Notes under the pieces: model-generated
Database searches by the model: none
What the model was told of the DNA's origin: nothing
Seen by the model: the letters and a program-made list of their open reading frames with translations, nothing else
Translations under genes and position numbers: made by a program
Source: Amoebophrya sp. AT5.2
Lineage: Eukaryota > Sar > Dinophyceae > Syndiniales > Amoebophryaceae
Assembly: GCA_005223375.1 (NCBI GenBank)
Contig: RXOD01004412.1
Coordinates: forward strand, 1-22,727
Direction: 5' to 3'
Length of the DNA stretch: 22,727 nt
Shown here: piece by piece, positions 9,092-20,700 of the stretch
How the letters are laid out: each line of letters starts with the position of its first letter
Position numbering within the stretch: the stretch's first letter is position 1

Positions 9092-11239
9092 ATGGTCAAA
9101 CGCCAGACGATGAAGGCGAAACATCGGCTGGGACGAGCTGCTGCTGCAGCTGTCTTGTTGGCCACCACGACCCAGGGCGCGCCGGCTGCTCGGAGCTACA
9201 CCGTGGTCGAATTCAACATGCTTCAGAAGGCGCAGAGCGACAATTTCATCCCCCGCTACATGATGATTCCCCAGCGCCCGGAGCTCCTGATTCCGCCGAC
9301 GCTGCGAAGGAAGCAGGACCTCGTCGGGGGAAATTTGACGCCCAGAGAGGCTTGCAATCCGGAGGACACCCCGCAGGAGAACTGGGGCGCGTCGTCCGCA
9401 CTTCCTGCCTTCTACAAGTACATTGCTGTGCCCGCGGACGCGGACGAGGAAGGGGGGAGCGGCGGCCTGCAGACCTACTACGACATGTTCCACAACGGAG
9501 GTGTAAAATGCGATCTGCCTTTGGGGGAAACAAGTAAGGCGCAAGGGGCAGAAGGCCAGTGCACTGCCCGGGGGCTGACGGGGCCGAGGTGCGACACGCT
9601 GCTGCTCCGCGAGTGATGGACTGCGGAATCGGCGGCGAAAATGCTCGCGCAGATGGAAACAAAGTGCCGGGAGGCCGTGTTCGCGAAAGGCGGCGTATCG
9701 CCCGCGATAAAGGTGGCAGAATACCAGCCTCCGACAGTCGGAGATGAAGACTTGTCCTTCTTGATTGACAAGAACAAGCCGGAACGTGCGGCACTCATCG
9801 TCGACCTCGGTGAGGAAAAACAAATTTCTGGACGCGACCCTGCATTCACGAACGTCTCCTGGCGACAGGCCGCGGCGCACCGGAAGAAAAGCGAGTACGA
9901 GGCGGTGCGTCCTGACCCATCTTCACCATCTGCGGAGGGCCTACAGAAGTACGACAACCCGCTGCTGATTTTCCCGATGCGGGCAGCGATGCTACGCGAG
10001 CTCGAGCGCCTGCAGGCGAAACCCGAGCCCGTGCTGTGTCCCCCCGTGGGAGAGCCCGCTGTCTACGACCAGAAAACGTTGTTTTCCACGGATAAAATGC
10101 TCGAGCACGTGGTGGACCCGGTGATCAACGCCCTCCGAAACCAGGCAGAGCATATCGTCTGGAGAAACCGGGAGCGCACGATCCCCAAATACGTGGCAGC
10201 AGAGCTGCCCGACGGCGCCGGCGTAGCAGCTCGGCCAGACCTGATTGCGTTGGCGGAGTTTGACGCGCCCTCGCTGCTTGATGAGGGTACGCTTCTGGAA
10301 CAAGAGTACACCGCACTGCAGTACCCGCACGATCGTCCCGATGTGGCCTTGTTGTGGAAGAAGGACCGGCTGCAGTGTGAAGAGGCCTTCGCTTCTGCCT
10401 GCCCAGAGGAGCCCACGCGCAACTATTTTGCTGGCTACCACTGCCGCGGGGATCTCGTCAAGCAGGAGTCCAGCAAAAGCAGACCGGCCACTTCTAGGCT
10501 GCGGGGCCAGGTAGCATCAAGTGCCGGGGCTCCTCGCGCGGGCAGCCGGGACTCGTTCCTTGTGGTAGTGGCGCACTTGCCGAGCCGAAAAACGGACATG
10601 GGCTGCGATGCGCTGAAGGGTAGAAATCCATTTAATCTCATCGAGGACCAGGAGGAGACCGAAACTGCGCCCGGCACGAGCGGCAGCAGCACCGCAGCCC
10701 CCAAATGCATGCGGCTGCAATGCCTGCAGCAGCTGGACGACCGCTTGCAAACTGCTCTACGGCAGTACCCCGAGGACGTGGTCGTGTTTACGGGCGATCT
10801 GAACATCGATTTGAGGTCAGAAGACCACATCTTCAAAGCACTCAACTCCCCGAGCAAAAAATCTCCTGCGTACCCAAAGGACTACGTTTTTCGCAGCAGG
10901 CAGGACAGCGAGGACCGGCCCGTGCTGACACTCGGAGGGCGCGAGATGCAGCTGGCGAACATGGACCAGGCGGACGGGAAGATTTACTTCACCTCGATCA
11001 CACCGACGCGCTCAGAAATGCTGGACTACCTCTGGGTCCAGCAGAACAAGTCCTCCTCGTCCCAGAGTGGTGCCGCTGATGATCATGCTCAGGTGGGCGG
11101 CGGCGGCGCGAAGAACACTATAATCACAACAGAGCCGATCGTAACCCCAAACAAGTGCACACGGGGCGGCCACTGCATGCCGAACGCGAGCGTGCCGTCG
11201 GACCATGTCAAGATTGCTGCGCGAATCACGCTCGCATAA
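9092..11239 (+). CDS. Secreted endonuclease/exonuclease/phosphatase family protein with an in-frame TGA
   Basis: The frame runs from ATG 9092 to TAA 11237-11239, about 715 codons, interrupted once by TGA at 9614-9616 (codon 175). Reading is coherent on both sides (LLLRE, then WTAESAAKMLAQME). The N-terminus MVKRQTMKAKHRLGRAAAAAVLLATTTQGAP looks like a signal peptide cleaved near GAPA. Family motifs appear in order: VEFNML (Asn), RPDLIALAEFD (catalytic Glu389), VALLWKKDR, VVAHLPSRK, VVVFTGDLNID (Asp569), MLDYLWVQ and PSDHVKI (His705), numbered counting the TGA. These are the metal-binding and catalytic elements of the EEP fold shared by CCR4/nocturnin-like deadenylases, DNase I-like nucleases and sphingomyelinases; the YNxL-like start and SDH end favour the CCR4-like branch. 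Substrate is unknown. If the TGA is real and unsuppressed, the product lacks every catalytic motif after the first and the gene is broken. Confidence 0.75.
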
Positions 11240-12707
11240 AAGCAGATCATATTTATCAACGAAGAAAGTAGGACTCATTTAGAGAGGCACTTCTTTTTTA
11301 CGCACGAAAAAATTAAGGTTCATCAAGCGGGCCGACTGAAATTAAAGTTCAAGCGCAACAAGTTAGCACCCGTGGTAATGCCGCGGATGTGCACCTCGAG
11401 CTCGATCGCTACGTACCTCCGCCTAAGCAAATGCTAATTCTCGCTCTGTTTTAGTTGTGGTGCTGTATTGCCCCCGATCATGGCTTTCTATTTCTGATTC
11501 TGCATCACTGTTCAATGGGATGGAAGATGCAAAACCAGCAACCCCGAATCTATTCTTGTTATTTTGTATCTGAGTGGCTACAAGATGATCTACTAGAACT
11601 ACCGGTACCGGAAAAAAAAAAGATAAAACTAAAAGTCAAAGTGCCGCGCCGCCTCTACTTAATTCCCAAGTCAGGTGTAGCGGAAGCGAGAGGAACGCAC
11701 GGCACTGCATAGGAACAAACGCGAGAAGATCAAAAAACACACTCCCAGGACGCATCATTGGTATATTATGGCGTAGCTACACTCCCACTCGAATTGGGAC
11801 CTTGTGTGGGCTGCTAATCGAATGATCACAATCTAATCTAATCACTCCACTTCCATCCTACAAGGTTGGATCAGTATACTAGGTTTTGCCCAGAGCCAGA
11901 ACTCATACAGACGGCAGCTACACTGCCTGGCGCTTGTGCCGCTGCTGTTGAAAGACCATTCGTCGATGAACTCCGACTGTCAAAGTTATAAAGACGTCAT
12001 GCATCAAATTCCTTGCACTTCGCCTGGCACTGGCCCTGGGCAGTTGGCGGACCTGGCGTTCGGCACACAACATCGCTATCCCTATGGATTCTCGTGCTGA
12101 TGTTCGCTATTTGAAAAGTTGCACCCGGTCCGCTCCGGAGGTCGTACACCCACGGGATCTTTGTGACTTCTCCAAACCCAAACAACTGCGAGGACTATGA
12201 TCGATGTTCCAGAACAAGCAGAAACTGAAACTGAGTCGATCTTTTCGCCGAAAATAACGATCTTCTAGCGTTCATCGATCTTCCGAGGAGTGGGTCTTTT
12301 CCGTTTAATGATCTCCTTTCCCGCCCCCGCGGGCTGCAACACCAGTCCCAGTGATTTCATGATTACGAATACTGTTACTGTGTTTTACATTTACTTTTCT
12401 CGACCACGCCAACCAGGGATGTTTCACATCTGAAGCACCGTTCCTTCGTCTCGTGCCGAGGTCGAGCGCAGAGGCAGAGGTGACGAGAGTTTTTTCATTT
12501 CCTTCGACAAAAGTCCTCCGAATCATAATATGCTTATGGACTTCTACATCTACGGCTAGCTACGGCCGCATAGATCGATAGTTAGAGTTTGGCGGCGTCG
12601 TAGCCACGACCAATTATTGAAATATATCCAATCGATTATATCGGAGCAAGATCTTCGGAGGACATCTTGCGGAGGAGCCAGAAGTTCCTATCCGATAGTT
12701 CGAAAGG
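11240..12707 (+). other. Long spacer before the CDC73-like gene
   Basis: About 1.47 kb with no supported gene. Open frames on either strand are short, lack domains and have no splice-linked partners that I could find. Visible sequence features are minor: a palindromic ACCGGTACCGG near 11599-11612, an AATCTAATCTAATC run near 11831, and a stretch near 12621-12645 with partial dyad symmetry around ATCGAT. No tRNA-like fold or promoter signature was recognised. Confidence 0.4.
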
Positions 12708-15700
12708 ATGACTTCCGTGGCCCGGGAGATAGGCTCGGGGCGGATGGCCTGGAGCGCGGCGAAGGTGGGCTCTGAGCAGGAGGGGTGGACCCCTGCAAAA
12801 CCAAAGGAAGCCAATTCCAGCGACTTCCGCGACTTCTCCGAGTGCGTGGAAAAAAGTGAGAGCATGGACGACCTCATCGCCTACATGTACGACAAGGCCA
12901 AGAAACGCAAGGTGGTGCCTTCTGGTGCGCACAACTCGACGAAAAAGTCCTCCTACGCCCAGGCGTCCATCCTGTTCACGGGCCGGGGAAACGAGAAGGA
13001 GTCGGTGCAGCAATTTAGAAAACTCGCGCGGGAAATCAGGGAGGGAAGGCTGAAAGGAGGAAAAAGAAAAAACCCAAGCAGAAAATTCGGTATCCATGCA
13101 TATTGATTTATCTGTCTTGAAGATCACTTCTCGACCGTGGGGCCTGCTTCTTGCGCTCCGGTATACTCTCAGAATGGATTTGTCCCTTTCTCTGCCCGCT
13201 GCGGCGAGAATGAATCGAAATCGATTTCGAGAAAGCCCTGTGGGTTGATGCAGATGCAGGTTTGGTCTCGACAGCCAATCGAAGATATTCTCAAATTGAA
13301 TACGCACGGCATCGCTAGGTAACCGCGATGACGATTCTTCGGACACGGAGGGCCATCCTGGGTACGAGCAGGACGAGCTGGTCCGCGACGTCAATGACGG
13401 GCGGTCGGAAGGCGCGTCGCCCATGTCCTACGCCCCCACGCCGGAGTTCACGCCCGCCAGCGAATTCGGGAGAAGTCCAATGGGTGCTGGCGAAAGAGGT
13501 GGAACAAGAGCAGCGAGTCACTACGGAGCCACCTCCTCAAGATACTCAGACGCAGGCAGCAACGCGGGAAGCATACTGGCGCTGAGTACTCAGATTTTAG
13601 ATCTACTTTTTTGGATTGCGTGTCTCGATTATACCTCCGAAATCCACTGCTCCTGTCAGAAGTTAGACGCCTCTTCTGCTTTTCTGCAATAGATCAACAC
13701 ATTCAATAGGGATCGAAAGACCATGAATGCGTTCTTCGAATCGAACAGGTCAAATCGCGCAGGGTATCCGGCCGGTAGACACGCGCGCGCACAAGGCTGC
13801 GATCCGCCTCCAGCAGCAGGAGAACCTCATCCACCAGCGAACGGAACACTTCGTCATCGACCACCGCACCAGCTCAAGATTCGAGGAGCTGCTCGCGCAT
13901 GGTATTAATCTTCTACTTCTTGAATTTGTGGCGATGAATCTGGCGTGACTTTCGCGTGGGCGTGATGATCGTTGAGATTCGAAGCCTTCGGCTTTTGAAT
14001 AGATTCTTTCATAAGAAGTACAACTGAAGCTGAAGGTACGCCGCCGTCCTCCAAAGGGTCGTAAAGATGGAAATTGAAGATATTGATATCTTCGAGTTCG
14101 AAAGCCTTCTGCCCCGAAATTTGATCATCGCAGTAGCTCACCCTTGTTAGCCCCCTCGTCCCGCTGAAGCCAATCGCTAAATGGAATTCGAAATCACGCT
14201 GACTGATCAGCCAAGCACGAGCGTCTTTCGGAGCCTGTGTTGACGATCGTGCTTCCCAACCGCGCGCAGTCGCTGGTGAACCTGATCAATGGGCGCGAGT
14301 TTTTCGAGGAGCACACTTTCCGCCCGCTTACGCGGAAGGAGCGCATGGCATTTTCCGGCATGAAGTCGACGCAACGGTTCCCCAAGATCATTCACGGACG
14401 CAAGTTCAGCGTGGAGCTGGTCGACTCGCTGGCGCAGATCCGGCACTGGGGCACGGTGGCGGCCGTGTTTCTGGACGCGTCGAAGGAGCGCGACTGGTCG
14501 CTGGACGAGTGGCCGTTCGCGCGGCGCGTGCACCTGTTCGCAGCGATTCGCGGCTTCTACCTCAAGTTCCAGAACGAGCCGGTGAAATCCGACGTGTGCC
14601 AGAGTTGCGACGTCACGGGGCTCACGCTGCCCGAAAAGGCGCGGCACAAGGACGACCAGGTGGCGGGGGGCTTCTGGAAGGAACTCGAAAAGCACCTCGG
14701 CACGCGCTCGCAGATGGCGTTCTGCCAGGCGGGCGTCGGGAATCTGAAGCTCAAGGACTACGAGTCGCACGAAGAGATGCAGCGCAACGCAATCGCGGCC
14801 TTCAAGTTGAAAAACTCCACCGTCGTGGCGCATGGAAACAACCGGGACCCGGCGGCGGGGGGCGTCAGTGTCGCCGCCCCGAAGCGTATGACGCAGACCT
14901 CCCCTGCACCAAACCGCCTGTTGTCAAGAAACGCAGGCGGGGACCACGGAAACAATCCGACGGTGGTGAACCTGAACGAGATCCGGGATCCGCGCTCGGG
15001 TCGGCTGAAGGGACCGGACCACGACCTGCAGCGGCAGAAGCTGGGACTTGGGGGGCCTGGGGGATCCAACACCGCCACCGGCACCCAGCAGCCGCTCGCC
15101 ATCGAGGACGGCCGCGGGACGAGGTCGGGAGGGGCTGTTGGGGGGGGCGGGGGTTCTTTCGACCCCTACGCGGTTGTGGAGGAGTTCATGTTTTCCCAGC
15201 CGGTGCATGCCCACAGTGTTGATGTGCCGGTGGTGGCGGACAACTCAGCGCTGTTCGACTACTGGACCGAAGAAAAACTACTGGATTGCAAGCTGAGGGT
15301 ACTCTTGTGATTTTACGTCAAACAACAGCAGTTGTCCCATAGTATGCGTACTCATTCTGTAGCCCCAACTACATCAGCCAACACTAAAATATAGCGAATC
15401 ATGCGAAATTATTCATAAAATGCAATCGGACAACTGCTAATAAAAACAGGAAGCCCAGAAGTTCCTCCAGCAGCATGTGCGGCTGCACGATTCGGTGCAC
15501 CGGGGCGATTTTCACGAGGTTGTGAAACAGCAGTTTGCCTGCGAGGAGCGGTACGCGAGCTTCTCCGAGCCCTTTTACGACGACGATAAGAAGGCGGAGC
15601 AAAGGGTGCCGGTTGAGATCATCAACGACCGGACGGCGTCCGACTGCGGCGGCAAGCGAGTGAGATGGGTGGCGAACAACGTCGACACGGCGAAGTACCC

Positions 15701-16466
15701 AGATGGCGGCTATTTCGAAGTGTTTGACAAGCGAACGGGCAAGTCGTGGGACAAGGACAACAAGGACAACTACAAGGACAACTCCTGGGGCGGTTGGGGT
15801 GCTGACAATCAGAATTACGACAAATACAAACGCTACGACTCGTCCCGAGATGAATACAAACACTACTCCTCCGGGCGAGATGAGTACAAAAGCGGGCGAG
15901 ACAGCTACGACAATTCCCGGAACAACTACGAGACGGCTGCCCGATACAGTAACTACAATCAGAGCAGTAGTTATAACGACTGGAACCGAGGAGAAAACAA
16001 CTGGGGAGCAACAGGGAGCAGCCAGCCGTCGTGGGGCAACAACAAAGGCTCGTACGGAGGCGGAGGAGGGAGCGAGCAGCAGGAAAGAACTGGCGCGCGT
16101 CACAGCCAACCAACGTATCATGGAAGCCAGCCGTCCTACGACAGAAACAAAGCCTCCGGAGCTCGTGCCGTCCCCTCCGGCTCCGGAAACTGGGACCGAA
16201 AGCCATCCGGAAACTGGGACAAAAAACCAGACACGTACCGACTACTTGCACTTTTCCTTTTTTCAAAAGTCAACTGACTGTAGTGGGGGCGGTAATCATG
16301 ATCTACGATCAACATATGCAGCATGACCATATGCCATGACTTTCAACATTTTTGTATCATCTTCATCGATCTTCACAGGGTTTCGGCAGCGAAAGCGGAA
16401 GCGGACAAGAAGGAGTCGCCGAAAGCGGAGCCGGAGAAAATGGACGTCGATATGGACGAGCTGTAA
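12708..16466 (+). CDS. CDC73: CDC73/parafibromin-like Paf1-complex subunit with a long novel tail, six exons
   Basis: Exons 12708-13089, 13319-13585, 13749-13901, 14211-15298, 15450-16234 and 16379-16466 (TAA) join in frame through GT-AG introns and give 920 residues. Residues about 273-440 match the C-terminal GTPase-like fold of CDC73: VLTIVLPNRAQSLVNLING, then HWGTVAAVFLDA, the WPFARRVHLFAAIRGFYLKF core, SCDVTGLTLPEKARHKD and FWKELEKHL, in the order of the yeast and human proteins. CDC73 is part of the Paf1 complex, which travels with RNA polymerase II and supports elongation and histone modification in the nucleus; KAKKRKVV at 63-70 is a likely nuclear localisation signal. In usual family members the chain ends just after this domain. 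Here about 480 more residues follow: a Gly/Pro linker, an unrecognised block (about 600-700), Asp/Tyr/Asn/Trp-rich repeats (DEYK, GNWD) and an acidic tail MDVDMDEL. The usual CDC73 N-terminal domain is not recognisable. Confidence 0.8.
13090..13318 (+). other. Intron 1 of the CDC73-like gene, with a 16-base palindrome
   Basis: GTATCC...GCTAG, 229 bases, phase 1. It contains the perfect palindrome TCGAAATCGATTTCGA at 13215-13230, flanked more widely by CTTTCTC and GAGAAAG, so the intron RNA can fold into a strong internal stem. The ends show weak similarity as direct (GGTA.CC) and inverted words. Confidence 0.7.
13902..14210 (+). other. Intron 3 of the CDC73-like gene, with internal inverted repeats
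   Basis: GTATTA...ATCAG, 309 bases, phase 1, joining LLAH to AKHERL. Contains the dyad GAAGATAT-TG-ATATCTTC near 14077-14094 and two related words, CGAAGCCTTCGGC near 13981 and CGAAAGCCTTCTGC near 14099. A 309-base gene-free stretch otherwise. Confidence 0.65.
15299..15449 (+). other. Intron 4 of the CDC73-like gene, with an 11-bp stem
   Basis: GTACTC...AACAG, 151 bases, phase 0. AGCAGTTGTCC at 15327-15337 and GGACAACTGCT at 15428-15438 are exact reverse complements, placed 28 bases from the donor and 11 bases from the acceptor, so pairing would bring the two splice sites together. Confidence 0.7.
15823..16222 (+). repeat. Degenerate coding repeats in the CDC73-like tail
   Basis: Within exon 5, RDEYK occurs at least twice (SSRDEYKHYSSGRDEYKSGRD) and TCCGGAAACTGGGAC is repeated almost exactly near 16179 and 16207, encoding GNWDRKP then GNWDKKP. 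The region is rich in Tyr, Asn, Asp, Arg and Gly, as in disordered, phase-separating or RNA-binding tails. Confidence 0.7.
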
Positions 16467-17791
16467 AAAGTTGCGGGAGAAGATCATTCCGTGGCAGAGT
16501 TCTCCACGGCTGCCGCTGCTGCCAATGTACGGCGTCAAAACAACCTTATACGACTACAAGAATCTTGTTCGTATGAAATGATTAGCGAGATGAGATGAAT
16601 TTCAATTTCCGAATTTGATTTGAACGAAGTAGATCCGGGATCACTGCCATGGCGTGGTGAATCTCGACGCTAGACGAAGAAAAGTAGACAAAACCGGCGT
16701 CCTCTAAGAAAGAGTGACTGCCGGCGCGCGAAGGCTAAATGCCCGCGCAATTACGCACGAGCATAGAGGTACGGGTTGTATGAGTTGTGGGTTGTATGTA
16801 CTTAGCTTTACGTAGACACTTTTTGTAGAAGCAAGTCGGGTGGCGCAGGACAAGATGAATAAATGCATTGAGTACAGACTTCGTGGACCCGAAGGAACGG
16901 AGGACATTGACCCTCCCTCCCTTCGTGTGCTTCGAATCTCAACCTGCTCTCAAGACGGGCTTAAAAAATCACGACATACCGAGATGCTGTGTCCTCCTCG
17001 GGCGAGGCTTCTAGCTGCGGATTTTCATCGATGGTAGAACACTATGCGAATGTTTTGTACTCCTATTCTATAGACTTTTTAGCAGATGAACATGAAGGGA
17101 AGAACAACGACAACCCAAAATGAATGAATACGGAAATGCATATTGCCGTTGCCCCCGCTGCTGCAACCCTTCTATACAGAGGTGTCGACGAAGTCATGGA
17201 CTTGCAACTGTATACTTTCATCCAGCATCTTTGATTCTCGGTGCATCCGCCTTCTTCATACCGCGCCAGATGAGTGGGTTTCTCTGCCCATGCGCTGGCC
17301 CTGGCCAAGACCAAGGCCAAGACCATTCGTTACTGTTCTTCGAGATGCGTGCGTCAAAGATCCGAAAAAAAAAATGCACGTGTGACGAAGAAGCGGCTCC
17401 CTGATCTACTGCGAAATATTGTTCTTGTCGTCGTGCTCGTGGCCCCTACTTGCCTTCGTGCTATCCAGTTCCTCGCTATTAAACTGAAAAATGTATGAAC
17501 CCGCTGAAATCGAGAACATAAATATTTTTCGAAGAAGTTGTGACTACTTCTATACTGTACGGACGAAACGAATATCCACGCTCCAGCTAGTCTTGAAGAG
17601 AAAGCGACTTAAATTTTAACACAGCTTTTCTTTCTGCGGCGTCTTCCGCTTCACCAGCACGAGCCACAGCTGTTTTAGTATCCAGTCGTTGTGGAGAACG
17701 ACAACACTCGTTGTAGTAAGTAGCTGTACCTATAGTATAGCCAAAATAGGTCGTCGACGGATCCTTGATTTAAACCGGTGGTCGGTGAAAA
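16467..17791 (+). other. Spacer between the CDC73-like and Nup88-like genes
   Basis: About 1.3 kb without a supported gene. The interval 17063-17404 is open on both strands in several frames (for example a Cys-rich reading at 17120-17404), but none carries a domain or splice-consistent partner, so I treat them as chance. A short direct repeat, GGCCAAGACCA, lies near 17302-17323. The bases before the next ATG at 17792 presumably hold its promoter. Confidence 0.4.
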
Positions 17792-20700
17792 ATGGCTGAG
17801 CACGCTCGATTAATCGTGGATGAGGGCGCTCCGTTGCCGATTCGCGGCAGCACTGGTGGGACCACGACCACTTTCGCGCTGGCCGCTCAGTATCCCACGC
17901 GCGAGCGAGGCAGCCTCCTCAAACTGGTCCGCGTTGGAGTCAGCGGCTCATCTTCGAAGCGAGATTGTTCCGCGGGAGAACTACGCGTTAATCGAAATAA
18001 TAAGAAACATCTTCATGTTCATAGTGATGGCCGGCGAGGAGGTAGAGGACGCGATGACTTTGAAGCGGATGTTTTCGATGCGACCGCGCCGATGATTCTG
18101 AGTCAGCTGCACACAGCAGATCCGGCCGACGATGGGGCGTCCAGCGAAGACAACTTATTTCACGCGCCGCCGTTGGTTGACGACAGCGACCCAGACCTCG
18201 TCATCGTGGACGATCCCGCACGCCCAAGGATCAAAAGGGGGACCCAGTGCCAGAAGACGTCGGCCCTCCACGTGCCCGACATGGCCGTGATGGTCGAAAT
18301 TCCGGAATACGACTTGAAGCAACACGGCGAGTTCTCGGGTTTGCTTTTCAATTCGACGGGCACGGGAGCGGTTGTCGTTGCCGACTTCGCGGTAGCGGGC
18401 TTTCTCCTCGACGACGACGATGTGAAGAGTCTCTGCGAGGAAGGCGAGACAGTCGTGGTGCCAGGACGTGCTGGGACGAGGGGGCCCACTTCTTCTGGTG
18501 GCGCCGAGGCAGCCGCAGCAGGTACAGCTGTCACAGGAGGAACCGACCGATGGGACTTTCACTTGGCGTCGCCGGACCAAGCACTTGGGAGTAAGCATAT
18601 CAGCGTTCATCCCGGCAGTGCTGAGCTACAGCCACGGACGAAGACGGGAAAGTGCCTTTTATCCTACACAGCAAAACTGGAAAGGCGCGTCTTGAAAGTC
18701 GCTTGGCACCCGAGGAGCGATGCGCACTTGGCGATTCTCACCGCAGATCGCGAGGGAAACACATTCTGGGAATTGCTGGATTTGTCCAAGGAGGAAAGAA
18801 CGGGGAACGGTGGAAGGTACTCACTGGCTTTTAGTTACAAGTCCGCGTGTTGGAGCTCCGCTGGGCCTTTGATGACGACGTGCAAGTGGAAACGAACAAC
18901 TGTACACAAACACACTTCTTCATCCGAATTCTGGATACAATACTTGTGCAATGAATTTGAAACCTAGCTATGTGTGTCTCTCTCTCACCACCAGCAGGAC
19001 CTCAACACCGCCTTCGCCCTCCAGTCTGTTTGTCGAGCGCTCCGCCTCGTGGGCAAAAGCAGACCCGGTCGTCGATTTTGCCTTTCTTGGCCAGCAGCAG
19101 CAGCAGCCCTCCTCGTCTGCGTCCGGCGCTACCCAGCAGCTTTGGACGGCGACGAGCGTCGTTTTCCTGCAGCGGAGCGGGATACTCTCAAGTGCGAAGG
19201 TGGCGACGGGTAGCATGACCTTTCCGCGAAACTGCTTCTCGGAGCTGAAGCAGCGCTTCCACCAGGGAACACTCGCGCAGACGCTCACGACGTGGTCGGG
19301 GGGAGATCCTCGGGATGGCGACGAAAACAGCACGAAGCCGCCCTCGAGTACAGGGGAAGTAGTCGTGAGCGAGCCGGAAATCATTCCAGTGACGGCGAGC
19401 GGGGACGAGATGTGCCTTGTGCAATTAGCGAACGGCTCCAGAGGATCATCTTCCCGCGCCGCCCGGGCGCGTGGTGATCATCCTCGGGCAAAAGTGCCGG
19501 AAATAACCCTGGAGCTCCGGCGGCTCCGGGAAGATCCTCAACCAATTCAAGGTCCTCTGCAAGACAAGAACAAGCTAAGCAGAGCTAAGCAGTACACGCA
19601 GATTTTGGTGGTGTGCGGGAATCCGCTCCCGGTTATTGCGTTTCTGGAGCGCGAAGCGATCGAAGTCTGCACACTCACTCAAGAACAATGCTCCACGCCG
19701 ATCGACGTCTTCGAAGGCCACGAGTGCTTCGAACTCAAAAGGTACAACCTATCGGTATCGGTTTATGTTTATCTAAATCTATCTTTCTATCAACATGATC
19801 AGCAGAGTCAGTTCGTTGTACTCATTGAAGCTTCGATGGTGGTGCCGCTGTGCATGTCAGTGGTTACGCTTGCCGCTGGTTTGCCGCTCAGCAATCTTCA
19901 TCTCATTGCACTTCATGCAGCACCGACTGCGGCGAAAGCGAGCACGAACTTTGTGAAAGCTAAAATCAAAGCTACACGATGTACCTAGGGGATGGGAAGG
20001 GCGATTAGTACTAGGAGGACTTCCGAACCGGCTCGTCACTCACTCTGCAACACAAACAGGAAAACCTGAACCTCCCTGTAGTACTCAACATCAAACGGGA
20101 ACTGCAAAAATTTCAATTTTATGTATTTTTACCTTTTTCGCCCAGGTGTCCCGGCTCTCAGACGGAGGAGAGTTTTTTGGGTGTGGGTCGGCGAACGATT
20201 TCTCGGTACCATCTTCTCTGGCTCCAGCAGATTCGGCGGGGCAAATGGCAGGAACAGATCGACAACTCCGTCGCCATGGCCGTCGTGCTGACACACTCAA
20301 GCCGCGAAGAAGCGGATGAAGATGGGCTCCAGATCACGGGTTTCTCTCCACTTATGACGTCATCCATCCCCATTCGATCAACCGCCCCCAAAGAACAGCA
20401 CCAAAATCCTGAAGTCGAGGAGGCGCAACATTACGGGTTAGTTTTTTACAGCGGCCGCATCGCAGGAGCAACGGGAGCCGGCAGAGCACTGTCGTCGACG
20501 GTGCTGAAGTTGTGGTCCTTTTCGGCTGGAGACTTCGCTACCGCGGTCCGCGCGGGAACAACTACTACAAGAACAGCAAAGATGCAGCTGGACCACGACG
20601 ACGACTATCGGCCGCAGCACCTTTCGAAGGGCAAGCTGGCTTTGCTTGGCACGAACTCGATTACGGGATCGCTGCTCAGAGGGCGCGAGGGGGGACGGGG

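Noticed and set aside
9614..9616. TGA as selenocysteine
   Set aside because: The position is not in a redox or Cys-like motif of the EEP family and I saw no SECIS-like structure; not excluded, but unsupported.
15399..16121. Minus-strand frame with long Val/Leu/Phe-rich runs resembling membrane segments
   Set aside because: It mirrors the Asp/Tyr/Asn repeat codons of CDC73-like exon 5; the hydrophobicity is the antisense image of that repeat.
17063..17404. Overlapping open frames on both strands between the CDC73-like and Nup88-like genes
   Set aside because: Open in several frames at once with no domain and no consistent splice sites, so chance is the simplest reading.
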